Source: Auraticoccus monumenti (GTDB taxonomy: Bacteria; Actinomycetota; Actinomycetes; Propionibacteriales; Propionibacteriaceae). Taken from it: 64,000 bases of DNA. The DNA is taken from the NCBI RefSeq assembly GCF_900101785.1, contig NZ_LT629688.1, forward strand, positions 62,001-126,000, given 5' to 3'. The first letter of the stretch is position 1; each line of letters starts with the position of its first letter. Positions 48,533 through 57,328 of this stretch are shown here, piece by piece. The notes beneath the pieces were generated by a model. The model made no database searches. It saw only the letters and a list, made by a program, of their open reading frames with translations, and had not been told where the DNA came from. A program made the position numbers and the translations under genes.

Positions 48533-49072
48533 TCAGGGAGCGGCGCGGCCGTTCGGCGGCTGTTCACCCTCGGGTCCCCCGCCGGGCGTCTCGTCGTCCC
48601 CGGGGACGCGGCAGGCCCGTTCCAGGGCGAGCCCGGCCAGGGTGAGGGCGGCCCCCGTCAGCGCGCAGAGCAGGGACAGCAGGAGGCGTTCGCGGGGGGC
48701 CTCGGCCTGCACCTGGCCGAGGTTGCTGAGGCCGTAGGCGAGGTAACCACCGGCCACCGCGGCACCCCCGAGGGCGGCCGCCTTGCCGAGGGCCAGCCAC
48801 ACCACGGCACGGGCGGGGTCGACCCGTTCGCGGCGCTCGTGGACGCGACGGCGGACGTCGCGGGCCAGCAGGGCGACGAAGACCACCAGCACGGCCAGTG
48901 CGACCGGGGACAGCCACGGCACCTGGGGCGGTGGGGCGTCGACGGCCCGGAAGCCGGCGGCCACGCCCCAGCCGGCCAGGGCGCCGATGACGACGGCGAC
49001 CGCCACCACCGTCCAGGGCGTCGGCTCGACCGGTGGTGGGGCGCCCTCAGTCCTCGAGGGAGAGGTCGTCAC
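48533..49072 (-). CDS. DUF3180 family membrane protein
   Basis: A 179-residue integral membrane protein with four helices (VVAVAVVIGALAGWGVAAGF; LSPVALAVLVVFVALLARDV; AVVWLALGKAAALGGAAVAGGYLAYGL; LLSLLCALTGAALTLAGLALERAC) and the family phrase RAVVWLALGKAAALGGA. DUF3180 genes follow folK in many Actinobacteria (mycobacterial Rv3605c) without a known role. The GTG start lies inside folK, overlapping by 26 bases, which places it as the last gene of the folate operon. Confidence 0.86.
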   Translation of the reverse strand: MTTSPSRTEGAPPPVEPTPWTVVAVAVVIGALAGWGVAAGFRAVDAPPPQVPWLSPVALAVLVVFVALLARDVRRRVHERRERVDPARAVVWLALGKAAALGGAAVAGGYLAYGLSNLGQVQAEAPRERLLLSLLCALTGAALTLAGLALERACRVPGDDETPGGGPEGEQPPNGRAAP

Positions 49073-49604
49073 GGCGACGCACCCCGGAGGAGTCGACGGC
49101 GTCCAGCAGGTCGACGACCAGCCCGTGGCCGGGGATCTCCCCGGCGGGCTCGATCTCGGCCCACGGCACCAGCACGAAGGCCCGCTCGTGGGCGCGGGGG
49201 TGGGGCAGCTTCAGCGTGGGCTTGTCCACCTCGACCTTGCCGACCACGACCAGGTCCACGTCGAGCGTGCGCGGGCCCCAGCGCTCGGTGCGCACCCGGC
49301 CGTAGGCGTCCTCGATGGCCTGGGCCCGCTCGAGCAGGGTGAACTCGTCCAGGGTCGTCTCGGCCAGCACGACGGCGTTGAGGAAGGTGGGGCTGTCCTC
49401 GGGGCCGCCGACGGCCTCGGTCTCGTAGACCGAGGAGACGTCGACCACGATGACGTCGGGGGTGTCTCGCAGGGAGCTGACGGCGCCCTGGAGGTTGCTC
49501 AGCGGGTCGCCGAGGTTGGAGCCGAGGGCGAAGACCACCTGGCGGATGGGCTTCATGCCGCTCAGGGTGTCGGCGTCGATGGCGTAGGGGTTCGGGGAGG
49601 TCAT
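49047..49604 (-). CDS. folK: 2-amino-4-hydroxy-6-hydroxymethyldihydropteridine diphosphokinase (HPPK)
   Basis: Pyrophosphokinase that activates the pterin for folate synthesis, 185 residues. Motifs are FALGSNLGDPLSNLQ (about residues 25-39), VSSVYETEAVG, FLNAVV and the signature RTERWGPRTLDVDLVVVG with metal-binding DVD, and LPHPRAHERAFVL. ATG at 49604 has AAGGAG 9 bases upstream and overlaps the folB stop (ATGA). Confidence 0.95.
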   Translation of the reverse strand: MTSPNPYAIDADTLSGMKPIRQVVFALGSNLGDPLSNLQGAVSSLRDTPDVIVVDVSSVYETEAVGGPEDSPTFLNAVVLAETTLDEFTLLERAQAIEDAYGRVRTERWGPRTLDVDLVVVGKVEVDKPTLKLPHPRAHERAFVLVPWAEIEPAGEIPGHGLVVDLLDAVDSSGVRRRDDLSLED

Positions 49605-50011
49605 GGCTGCTTGCTCCTTGTCACGGTGACCGACACGTCGTCCACCTGGACACCGACGGGGGCGTTCGGCTTGTGCACGGTGACCTCGACGCGCCCCACC
49701 GCCTGGAAGGACAGGCAGGTGGTGGCGACGCGCTCGGCCAGGGCTTCGATCAGCTGGAGGGGTTCGTTCTCGATGTCGGACAGGACCGCCTGGGAGAGGT
49801 GGCCGTAGTGCACGGTGGCCTCCAGGTCGTCGGTCCGGGCGGCACGGCGGGAGTCGAGCCAGCAGGTGAGGTCGACCACGAAGGGCTGCCCGACCTCGCG
49901 CTCGAAGTCGTGCACGCCGTGGCGGCCGTAGCCCCTGAGCCCCCGCACCGTGACGCGGTCCGGCTCGTCGGACGGCCGCTGCGCGACCGGCCGTGCGTCC
50001 TGCTGCTGCAT
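49601..50011 (-). CDS. folB: Dihydroneopterin aldolase
   Basis: Converts dihydroneopterin to hydroxymethyl-dihydropterin in folate synthesis, 136 residues. Typical motifs: VTVRGLRGYGRHGVHDFEREVGQPFVVDLTCWLD, YGHLSQAVLSDIENEPLQLIEALAERVA (active-site Glu) and a C-terminal VTVHKPNAPVG with the catalytic Lys. ATG at 50011 follows GGAGGGG at good spacing, which is better than the upstream GTG at 50068. Its stop overlaps folK. Confidence 0.94.
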   Translation of the reverse strand: MQQQDARPVAQRPSDEPDRVTVRGLRGYGRHGVHDFEREVGQPFVVDLTCWLDSRRAARTDDLEATVHYGHLSQAVLSDIENEPLQLIEALAERVATTCLSFQAVGRVEVTVHKPNAPVGVQVDDVSVTVTRSKQP

Positions 50012-50089
50012 CTGCTCCCCTCCTGCCGGGGCCGACCCTACCGAAGGGAGGCCAACACCCGGGGTCACCGGTGCACAGGGTGGTGGACG

Positions 50090-50932
50090 TCACCCCCGGC
50101 GCAGGCGGCGGACCACTCCCAGGGCGTCCACGTGGGCCCGGACCTCGTGGGTGCGGACCCCCCAGGCCCCCGCTGCGGCCACCAGGGCGGTGAGGGCGAG
50201 CGCGGCCCCGTCACGCCCGTCGGTGGGGCGGGGCTCCCCCGTCGCCGGGTCGGCCAGCAGGGCCCCCAGGAACCTCTTGCGCGAGACGCCGACCAGGACC
50301 CGGTGGCCGAGGGAGGTGAGCGCCTCCAGGTGGGCCAGCAGCCGCCAGTTGTGGTCGGCGGTCTTGGCGAACCCGATGCCCGGGTCCAGGACCACGCGGT
50401 CCGGGTCGATCCCGGCGGCGGTGGCCGCCTGGACGCGGGCCAGCAGCTCGGCGCGGACCTCGGCGACGACGTCGTCGTAGGTGGCCGCAGCGGCCATGGT
50501 GTCGGAGTGGGCGCGCCAGTGCATGGCGACGTAGTCGACGTCGAGCCCGGCGACCGTCGGGAGCATGTCGGGGTCGGCCAGCCCGCCGGAGACGTCGTTC
50601 ACCACCACCGCACCGGCCTCGGCACAGGCCCGGGCCACGCCGGCGCGCATGGTGTCCACCGACACCGCCACGCCCTCGGCGGCCAGGTCCCGCACCACCG
50701 GCAGCACCCGGCCCAGCTCCACCTCCGCGTCCACCCGGGAGGCCCCCGGTCGAGTCGACTCCCCGCCGACGTCCACCAGAGCCGCCCCCTCGTCCCGCAG
50801 GGCGAGCCCGTGCCCCACCGCGGCCCGGTGGTCCAGCCACTGACCCCCGTCGGAGAACGAGTCCGGCGTCACGTTGAGGACCCCCATCACCACGGGCCCG
50901 TCCTCCGCCCCCGGCACGCGCGGGACAGTCAT
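50090..50932 (-). CDS. folP: Dihydropteroate synthase
   Basis: Condenses pterin pyrophosphate with p-aminobenzoate; target of sulfonamides. The 280-residue TIM barrel has MGVLNVTPDSFSDGG (about residues 16-30), VDVGGESTRPGA, VVNDVSGG, LDPGIGFAKTADHNW and LVGVSRKRFLG. ATG at 50932 is selected by family alignment; the open frame above it is non-coding. The gene is separated from the upstream folE by 624 bases holding an unusual inverted-repeat element. Confidence 0.95.
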   Translation of the reverse strand: MTVPRVPGAEDGPVVMGVLNVTPDSFSDGGQWLDHRAAVGHGLALRDEGAALVDVGGESTRPGASRVDAEVELGRVLPVVRDLAAEGVAVSVDTMRAGVARACAEAGAVVVNDVSGGLADPDMLPTVAGLDVDYVAMHWRAHSDTMAAAATYDDVVAEVRAELLARVQAATAAGIDPDRVVLDPGIGFAKTADHNWRLLAHLEALTSLGHRVLVGVSRKRFLGALLADPATGEPRPTDGRDGAALALTALVAAAGAWGVRTHEVRAHVDALGVVRRLRRG

Positions 50933-51556
50933 CACGCCACCCACCTCGCACCGGCCACGAGCACTCCCCCACGTCCACTCGGGATGACGCCCGGCCCCGA
51001 CTCGGCCGTCGGAGAGGCGACTCGCCCCGTCCTGTCGCGACCCACCTGCTCCGGAGCGACCACTGACGGCCACTCGCCACACGACCTGGAACCGTGGTTG
51101 GCCAGGTAGGCCAGCCACGTGCCACGGTCGACCGGCCACCTGGGGCCGTCACACGGCATGCCGCGCGCGACACGTCCAGGCAGGGCGGCGGACGACCCGT
51201 CACCGGCCTCCCCCGGCCAGCACGTCCGCCTCCCGGCCGCGGTGATCACGGGTCCCGCCGTCCCAGATCCAGCCCGAGGCTCGACCAGGGTGACGGTCCA
51301 GCCGGCACGGGGTCGGCTGCGGGGCCCGGCGACGCACCCAGGGCCATCCAGCTCGTCCTCGCGGTCGCGACAGAGCACAGACCCAACACTGGGCAGCCGC
51401 CAGAGCGGAAGGGGCTCCGGGGTGGGTGTCGGGGTGTGGCGGGCGTTGGGAGAACTCTTCCGAGGGACGAGGAAGAGGCTCGACCGGGCGGGACACCCAC
51501 CCCGGAGCCCCTTCCGCGCACCCACAGACGCCTCCCGAGGCCTCAAGACAGGAGCC
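50933..51556. other. 624-base non-coding gap between folE and folP
   Basis: No gene is supported, although spurious frames cross it. It holds the folP leader, a smaller nested stem (ACCGTGG/CCACGGT at 51091-51128 with an inner TGGCC/GGCCA), and the large inverted repeat at 51405-51517. In most Actinobacteria folE and folP lie much closer. Confidence 0.7.
51405..51517. repeat. 113-bp element with 26-bp perfect terminal inverted repeats
   Basis: The left arm (51405-51430, starting GCGGAAGGGGCTCCGG) is perfectly complementary to the right arm (51492-51517). The 61-base centre contains a second, smaller stem CTCTTCC/GGAAGAG (51455-51477). The element begins 40 bases after the folE stop on the minus strand. 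It could be a strong terminator or processing signal between folE and folP, or a MITE-like insertion; no direct target duplication is visible. Confidence 0.85.
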
Positions 51557-52192
51557 TCACGACCGCGCGATCAGCGCCATGGCCTCAGCACGCGTGGCCG
51601 GGTCCCGCAGCTGGCCGCGCACCGCGCTGGTGACCGTCCGCGACCCCGCCTTGCGGACCCCGCGCATCGTCATGCAGAGGTGCTCGCAGTCGATCACCAC
51701 GATGACGCCACGCGGGGAGAGGTGCTCGACCAGGGCGTCGGCGATCTGGGTGGTGAGCCGCTCCTGCACCTGGGGGCGCTTGGCGAAGAGGTCGACCAGC
51801 CGGGCCAGCTTGCTCAGGCCGGTGATCTTGCCGCCCGCGCCGGGGATGTAGCCCACGTGGGCCTTGCCGGTGAACGGCACCAGGTGGTGCTCGCAGGAGC
51901 TCCAGACCTCGATGTCGGTGACCAGCACCAGCTCGTCGTGGCTCAGCTCGAAGGTGGTGCTGAGGACGTCGGCGGGGTCGGCGTGCAGACCGGAGAACAT
52001 CTCGGCGTAGGCCCGGGCGACCCGGGCGGGGGTGTCGAGCAGCCCGTCGCGGTCGGGGTCCTCGCCGATGCCGATCAGCAGCTCGCGGACGGCCGCGGCC
52101 ACCCGGGCGTGGTCGAAGCCGGGCGGCTGGGTCGGCTCGACGGGGCTCGGCTGGGAGCGGGCCGTCAGCGGCGAGGGTGCGTGGTCGTCCAT
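51557..52192 (-). CDS. folE: GTP cyclohydrolase I
   Basis: First enzyme of pterin synthesis (GTP to dihydroneopterin triphosphate), 211 residues. Zinc ligands are Cys in [11 protein letters not shown] with its His, and Cys in [45 protein letters not shown] is the family core. The N-terminal 30 residues are Pro/Ser-rich and poorly conserved. ATG at 52192 lies 5 bases after the ftsH stop, so the two are likely co-transcribed. Confidence 0.96.
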   Translation of the reverse strand: MDDHAPSPLTARSQPSPVEPTQPPGFDHARVAAAVRELLIGIGEDPDRDGLLDTPARVARAYAEMFSGLHADPADVLSTTFELSHDELVLVTDIEVWSSCEHHLVPFTGKAHVGYIPGAGGKITGLSKLARLVDLFAKRPQVQERLTTQIADALVEHLSPRGVIVVIDCEHLCMTMRGVRKAGSRTVTSAVRGQLRDPATRAEAMALIARS

Positions 52193-52197
52193 GGCGG

Positions 52198-54294
52198 TCA
52201 GCGCAGCGGACCCTGGGGACCCTGCGGGTTCTCCGGGCCGAGACCGCCGGGGGCGCCGGGCTGCTGCCAGCCGGGCAGGCCGCCGTCCTGGCCACCGGGC
52301 TGCTCGTTCTCCCCCGGGTGGTGCCCGGGGGGCAGCGCGGCGCCGCCGGCGGGGTGCTCGACCTGGGGGGTGGAGCCGTTGGTCTGCGGCGGGCGGACCG
52401 GCGGCAGCTGCGAGGGCACCCGTGCGTCGGAGCCGGTCCAGGCCGGGCGCTGGGGCCAGCGCTGCAGGGCCTCGAAGATCTTGGCCACCTGTGCCTTGTC
52501 CAGGGTCTCCTTCTCGAAGAGCTGGCGGACCAGCTCGTCGAGGACGTGGCGGTTGGTGGTCAGGACGTCGAAGGCCTCCTGGTGGGCGGTGTTGATCAGC
52601 GTCGCCACCTCCTGGTCGACCACGGCGGCCAGCTCCTGGGAGTAGTCCCCTCCGGTGCCGCCACCCATCTCGCGGCCGAGGAAGGGCTCGTGGTCGCCGG
52701 AGCCGAGCCGGATGGCGCCGATCCGGGAGCTCATGCCGTACTGGGTGACCATCGCCTTGGCGACCTTGGTGGCCTTCTCGATGTCGTTGCTGGCGCCGGT
52801 GGTCGGGTCGTGGAAGACCAGCTCCTCCGCGGCGCGGCCGCCGAGCATGTAGGCCAGCTGGTCCAGCAGCTCCCCGCGGGTGTTGGAGTACTTGTCGCTG
52901 TCGGGCATCACCATCGTGTAGCCGAGGGCGCGACCGCGCGGCAGGATCGTCACCTTCTGCACCGGGTCGGTGCCGGGCATCGCCGCGGCGACCAGGGCGT
53001 GGCCGCCCTCGTGGTAGGCGGTGATCAGTCGCTCGCGCTCGTTCATCAGGCGGGTGCGCTTCTGCGGGCCGGCGATGACGCGGTCGATGGCCTCGTCCAG
53101 GTCGGCGTTGGTGATGGTGCGCTTGTTGGCGCGGGCGGTCAGCAGGGCCGCCTCGTTGAGCACGTTGGCCAGGTCGGCACCGGTGAAGCCGGGGGTGCGG
53201 CGGGCCACCGAGGCGAGGTCGACGGCCGGGTCGACCGGCTTGCCCTGGGCGTGCACCTTGAGGATCTGCAGGCGACCGTTCATGTCGGGGGCCTCGACGG
53301 CGATCTGGCGGTCGAAGCGGCCGGGACGCAGGAGCGCGGGGTCCAGCACGTCGGGACGGTTCGTCGCGGCGATCAGGATGACCCCGCCGCGGACGTCGAA
53401 GCCGTCCATCTCCACCAGCAGCTGGTTCAGGGTCTGCTCGCGCTCGTCGTGACCGCCACCCATGCCGGCGCCGCGGTGGCGTCCCACGGCGTCGATCTCG
53501 TCGATGAAGACGATGGCCGGGGCGTTCTCCTTGGCCTGCTCGAACAGGTCGCGGACGCGGGAGGCACCCACACCGACGAACATCTCGACGAAGTCGGAGC
53601 CGGAGATGGAGAAGAAGGGGACGCCGGCCTCACCGGCGACGGCGCGGGCCAGCAGCGTCTTGCCGGTCCCGGGCGGGCCGTAGAGCAGGACGCCCTTGGG
53701 GATCTTGGCGCCGACCGCCTGGAACTTCGCCGGCTCGGCCAGGAACTCCTTGATCTCCTCGAGCTCCTCGATCGCCTCCTCGCAGCCGGCGACGTCGGCG
53801 AAGGTCGACTTCGGCGTGTCCTTGTTGGCCACCTTGGCCTTGGACTTGCCGAACTGCATGACCCGGCCGCCGCCGCCCTGGACGGAGTTGATCAGGAAGA
53901 AGAAGAGGGCGCCGATGATGATGAACGGGATCAGCGTGGTGAGCAGGGTGCCGATGAAGCTGGGCTGGGGGTTCTCACCCACCCACTCGTCCAGCGTCCC
54001 CTCCGCGACCCGCTCGTTCAGCCGGTCGATGATCTGCCCGCTCTGCCCGCCGACCCAGACCGCCTTGAGCTTGGTCGGCTCGCCCTCGGGGCGCTCCAGC
54101 AGGATCTGCTGCTCGCCGTCGCGCAGGGTCACCTTGGTCAGCGGCTCGTCACCGTTGATCACGGCCACGACCTCCGAGGTCGGGGTCTCGCGGTAGGAGT
54201 TCGATGAGTCGAAGAAGTCCAGGGCGACCACCACGACGATCATCGCGAGGATGATCCACAGGAAGGGCCCACGGAGGATGCGCTGAAAGTTCAT
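52198..54294 (-). CDS. ftsH: ATP-dependent zinc metalloprotease FtsH
   Basis: Membrane-anchored AAA+ protease that degrades unassembled and regulatory proteins. The 698-residue protein has two membrane helices (about residues 9-27 and 115-135) around a periplasmic-side domain, Walker A GPPGTGKT at 206-213, [17 protein letters not shown] pore and the zinc site HEGGH at 428-432. The C-terminus is a Pro/Gly/Gln-rich tail of about 75 residues. ATG at 54294 begins [16 protein letters not shown]. Transcription probably begins at a TAGGGT box about 70 bases upstream. Confidence 0.97.
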   Translation of the reverse strand: MNFQRILRGPFLWIILAMIVVVVALDFFDSSNSYRETPTSEVVAVINGDEPLTKVTLRDGEQQILLERPEGEPTKLKAVWVGGQSGQIIDRLNERVAEGTLDEWVGENPQPSFIGTLLTTLIPFIIIGALFFFLINSVQGGGGRVMQFGKSKAKVANKDTPKSTFADVAGCEEAIEELEEIKEFLAEPAKFQAVGAKIPKGVLLYGPPGTGKTLLARAVAGEAGVPFFSISGSDFVEMFVGVGASRVRDLFEQAKENAPAIVFIDEIDAVGRHRGAGMGGGHDEREQTLNQLLVEMDGFDVRGGVILIAATNRPDVLDPALLRPGRFDRQIAVEAPDMNGRLQILKVHAQGKPVDPAVDLASVARRTPGFTGADLANVLNEAALLTARANKRTITNADLDEAIDRVIAGPQKRTRLMNERERLITAYHEGGHALVAAAMPGTDPVQKVTILPRGRALGYTMVMPDSDKYSNTRGELLDQLAYMLGGRAAEELVFHDPTTGASNDIEKATKVAKAMVTQYGMSSRIGAIRLGSGDHEPFLGREMGGGTGGDYSQELAAVVDQEVATLINTAHQEAFDVLTTNRHVLDELVRQLFEKETLDKAQVAKIFEALQRWPQRPAWTGSDARVPSQLPPVRPPQTNGSTPQVEHPAGGAALPPGHHPGENEQPGGQDGGLPGWQQPGAPGGLGPENPQGPQGPLR

Positions 54295-54408
54295 GACCTG
54301 CCTTGAGAACGGAGAGCGCGGCGGACTGCCTGCGCGCCTGTCACACGACGACTGGGCACCCTGACCCTACCCGGACGGCGGAAGCGACGACCGACGTCGA
54401 CGCCCGGT

Positions 54409-54960
54409 TCAGCTGTAGACGTGCGGGGCGAGCGTGCCGACGCTGGTCAGGTTGCGGTAGCGGCCGTCGTAGTCGAGGCCGTAGCCCACCACGAACTCGT
54501 TGGGGATGTCGAAGCCGACGTAGTCGACGTCCACCTTGTTGGCCAGCGCCTCGGGCTTGCGGAACATCGTCATGATCTTGAGGCTCGCGGGGTCGCGGGA
54601 GAGCAGGTTCGAGATCAGGTAGGACAGCGTGAGACCGGTGTCGATGATGTCCTCGACCACGAGCACGTGACGTCCGGCGATGTCGGTGTTGAGGTCCTTG
54701 AGGATCCGCACCACGCCGGAGGACTGGGTGCCGGAGCCGTAGGAGGAGATGGCCATCCAGTCCATCTCGCAGTGGCTGCTGAGGGCCCGGGACAGGTCGG
54801 CCATCACCATCACGGCGCCGTTCAGCACCCCCACCAGGAGGATGTCGCGCCCGGCGTAGTCGGCGTCGATCTGCGCCCCCAGCTCGACCACGCGCTGCTG
54901 CACCTGGTCCTTGCTGTAGAGCACCGTGGTCAGGTCGTCAGGGATGTGCACGTCGTCCAC
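54409..54960 (-). CDS. hpt: Hypoxanthine (guanine) phosphoribosyltransferase
   Basis: Purine-salvage enzyme joining hypoxanthine or guanine to PRPP, 183 residues. The PRPP loop VLVVEDIIDTGLTLSYL (about residues 100-116), the flexible-loop SSYGSGTQSSG, GVLNGAVMVMADL and the purine-binding VGFDIPNEFVVGYGLDY are intact. GTG at 54960 (VDDVHIPDD) is the best start; GTG 54951 is possible. The large open frame upstream is antisense-type shadow of tilS. hpt-tilS order matches mycobacteria. Confidence 0.94.
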   Translation of the reverse strand: MDDVHIPDDLTTVLYSKDQVQQRVVELGAQIDADYAGRDILLVGVLNGAVMVMADLSRALSSHCEMDWMAISSYGSGTQSSGVVRILKDLNTDIAGRHVLVVEDIIDTGLTLSYLISNLLSRDPASLKIMTMFRKPEALANKVDVDYVGFDIPNEFVVGYGLDYDGRYRNLTSVGTLAPHVYS

Positions 54961-55121
54961 GGGACCACCCAACCACACTCCGACGCCCGGTGCCGCCGCC
55001 GACCGTCGGCCGTGACCACGCCGCGGGGACCGCACGGGCACCCACCTGGCGCTGCCCAGCGGCGCGTGGCGGGACGCCGCGCGGCCCACCGCCTGGTTCT
55101 GCCGCAGGGGCACCGGCCGGC

Positions 55122-56069
55122 TCAGCCGGTGGTCAGCCGCCCGTCGACGCGGCGGACCGTCACGCCGGGCACGTGGACCGGGCCCTGGCCGCGCCAGCCG
55201 GTGACCAGGGCGTCGACGGCCAGCACGTGGGTGTGGGCGGGCTGGTCGCTGCCCCGGGTGACCAGCCAGCGGCGCAGCACGCGTCGGCGGACGGCGTCGG
55301 TCAGCGGGGCGAGGGCCGCGCAGTCCAGGCGCTCGCCGGTGGGCAGGGCGTCGGCCTGCTGGTCGAGGGCGTCGGCGTCGGCCCGGCAGAGCTCGGCGGT
55401 GCGGGCCAGCGCCTCCGCCACCCCCGGGCCCAGCTCGGCCTCCAGCACCGGCAGCACGCGGTGCCGCACCCGGGAGCGGGTGAGTGCCGGGTCGGCGTTG
55501 GTGGGGTCCTCCCACGGCTCCAGCCCGAGCTCGGCGCAGCAGGCCCCGGTGGTGCTGCGCCGCAGTCCGAGCAGCGGCCTCAGGACGTCCCCGCGCAGGA
55601 GGGCCATGCCGGCGAGGCTGCGTGGGCCGGAGCCGCGGGCCAGCCCCAGGAGGACCTGCTCGGCCTGGTCGTCGAGGGTGTGACCGAGCAGCACCACGGC
55701 GCCGTCGTGGGTGGCCTCGGCGGTCAGGGCGTCGTGCCGGGCACGTCGGGCGGCGGCCTCCGGGCCCCCGGGTCCGTCGACCACCACCGTGGTCACGTCG
55801 GCGGCCAGGCCGAGGTCCCGGCACCGGGCCGCCGCCCGGTCCGCGACGTCGCTCGAGCCGGGCTGCAGCCCGTGGTCGACCACCAGCACCCGGGCCGGTC
55901 GGGGGTCGCGTCGGACCGCCTCCACGACCCCGGCGACCAGTGCCAGGGAGTCAGCACCCCCGGAGCAGCCCACCAGCAGCGGACGAGAGGGGTCCACGTG
56001 CGCGGTCAGCGCGCGCCGGACGGCGTCGGCCACCTGCATCGTGGCGGGGCCGAGGGTGCGACGGGCCAT
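55122..56069 (-). CDS. tilS: tRNA(Ile)-lysidine synthase
   Basis: Modifies the wobble cytidine of tRNA-Ile(CAU) to lysidine, an essential function. The 315-residue protein has the N-type ATP-pyrophosphatase P-loop LLVGCSGGADSLAL (about residues 31-44), LVVDHGLQPGS and LLGHTLDDQAEQVLLGLARGSG. The C-terminal domain is short, as usual in Actinobacteria. ATG at 56069 follows the stop of the DUF2342 gene after one base. Confidence 0.95.
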   Translation of the reverse strand: MARRTLGPATMQVADAVRRALTAHVDPSRPLLVGCSGGADSLALVAGVVEAVRRDPRPARVLVVDHGLQPGSSDVADRAAARCRDLGLAADVTTVVVDGPGGPEAAARRARHDALTAEATHDGAVVLLGHTLDDQAEQVLLGLARGSGPRSLAGMALLRGDVLRPLLGLRRSTTGACCAELGLEPWEDPTNADPALTRSRVRHRVLPVLEAELGPGVAEALARTAELCRADADALDQQADALPTGERLDCAALAPLTDAVRRRVLRRWLVTRGSDQPAHTHVLAVDALVTGWRGQGPVHVPGVTVRRVDGRLTTG

Positions 56070-56070
56070 G

Positions 56071-57192
56071 TCAGCCGGCCGTCCGCTCCAGCCACAGACG
56101 GGGCTGGTGGATCTCGAGCAGCGTCGGGAGGGCCTCGGCCGAGTCGAAGACGGTGTTGAGGACGTCCAGACCGCCGCGCCGGACCACGTGGCGGACGAAG
56201 CGGGCGCCGTCGCGGTACTGGGCGGCCTTCGCCTCGACCCCGAGCAGCCGGCGCAGCAGCAGGTCGGGGCCACGGCGCTGGCGTCGGCGGGTGAAGCGGG
56301 CACGGATCGTGCGGACCGTCGGGATGACATCGGGTCCGACCCGGTCCATCATCACGTCGGCGTGGCCCTCGAGCAGGGACATGACGGCGGTCAGCTGGTC
56401 GATGCGCTGGCGCTGCTCGGGGGTGGTCAGGAGGGTGACGAGCGACCCGTCGGTGTCGGCGGGGTCGGTTCGGCGCCCGGATCGCGCACCCGCTGCCGCA
56501 CCGGTGCCGCGCGCGCTCGGTGGCGCGGGCGTGCCGGTCTGCCGTGTCTCGCGGGTGGTGGCGCGCCGAGCCAGGCGGGCGAGCAGCTGGGAGTCGCTGA
56601 GGTCGGCCTCGGCCAGCACCTCGCCGAGCAGGGTGCGCAGGTGCCCGGGCAGCCAGCTGGCGTGCCCGAACTGCACCCGGTGGGTCTCCTCGTGCAGGCA
56701 CACCCAGAGGCGGAAGTGCTCGGGCACCACGCCGAGGTCGCGCTCGATCCGCACCACGTTGGGAGCCACCAGCAGCAGCCGACCGCCGGCCCCGGGGGCC
56801 TGGCCGGGGTGGAAGGGGTCGAACTGCCCCAGCACCCGCGTCGCCAGGTAGGACAGCAGCACGCCCATCTGCACGCTGGCCGTGACGCCACCGGTCGTCC
56901 GTGCCGGCCCGCGCCTTCCAGGCTCCCCGGTCCCGAGGTCGGCGAGCAGGCCCGAGAAGGACTGCACGTTGGCCTCGATCCAGCGCACCCGGTCCACCAC
57001 CAGCACCTCGCTGTCGTGCCCGGCATCCAGCTGGCTCACCCGGCGCACGTGCTCGGCGGCGTGCACGGCGTGCCCGCGCAGGCTGGCGACCACCTGCTCG
57101 GCCTCGGCGTTCGACACCTGGGGCCCGGCCGGGACCAGCCGGCGGCCGGTGGCCAGGGCCAGCCGCTGGTCGATCCGGGGCAGCGGGGTCAT
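56071..57192 (-). CDS. DUF2342 zinc-dependent metalloprotease-like protein
   Basis: A 373-residue actinobacterial protein (mycobacterial Rv3626c, also tagged as coenzyme-F420-associated). The zincin site HEETH lies at residues 167-171 in VCLHEETHRVQFGH, with a third ligand probably the Glu/His in LLEGHADVMMDRVG. No signal peptide is present. An Ala/Gly/Pro-rich linker (about 225-250) interrupts the domain. Substrate is unknown. ATG at 57192 has TAGAGT 7 bases upstream (leaderless). It is co-transcribed with tilS and probably hpt. Confidence 0.9.
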   Translation of the reverse strand: MTPLPRIDQRLALATGRRLVPAGPQVSNAEAEQVVASLRGHAVHAAEHVRRVSQLDAGHDSEVLVVDRVRWIEANVQSFSGLLADLGTGEPGRRGPARTTGGVTASVQMGVLLSYLATRVLGQFDPFHPGQAPGAGGRLLLVAPNVVRIERDLGVVPEHFRLWVCLHEETHRVQFGHASWLPGHLRTLLGEVLAEADLSDSQLLARLARRATTRETRQTGTPAPPSARGTGAAAGARSGRRTDPADTDGSLVTLLTTPEQRQRIDQLTAVMSLLEGHADVMMDRVGPDVIPTVRTIRARFTRRRQRRGPDLLLRRLLGVEAKAAQYRDGARFVRHVVRRGGLDVLNTVFDSAEALPTLLEIHQPRLWLERTAG

Positions 57193-57217
57193 GACGAGGA
57201 CTCTAGGTGCCCGCGCC

Positions 57218-57266
57218 CCCACCTGCCGATCAGACTCCAGGAGCCCGCATCCCACCTGCCGGTCAG
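57218..57266. promoter_or_regulatory. Direct repeat in the promoter of the DUF2342 gene
   Basis: CCCACCTGCCGATCAG at 57218-57233 and CCCACCTGCCGGTCAG at 57251-57266 match at 15 of 16 bases, 33 bases apart. The first overlaps the expected -35 of the leaderless promoter (-10 TAGAGT at 57200-57205). It is a candidate regulator site. Confidence 0.4.
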
Positions 57267-57328
57267 CGGACGCGCCTCACCGGCGCGGGTCGAGCCGACG
57301 TCCAGCGGCGCGCGCCCGCGGCAGGGCC

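Noticed and set aside
50932-51546. 204-codon minus-strand frame in the folE-folP gap
   Set aside because: Composition (Arg, Pro, Ser, Gly) is not protein-like, it crosses the inverted-repeat element, and no start signal is present.
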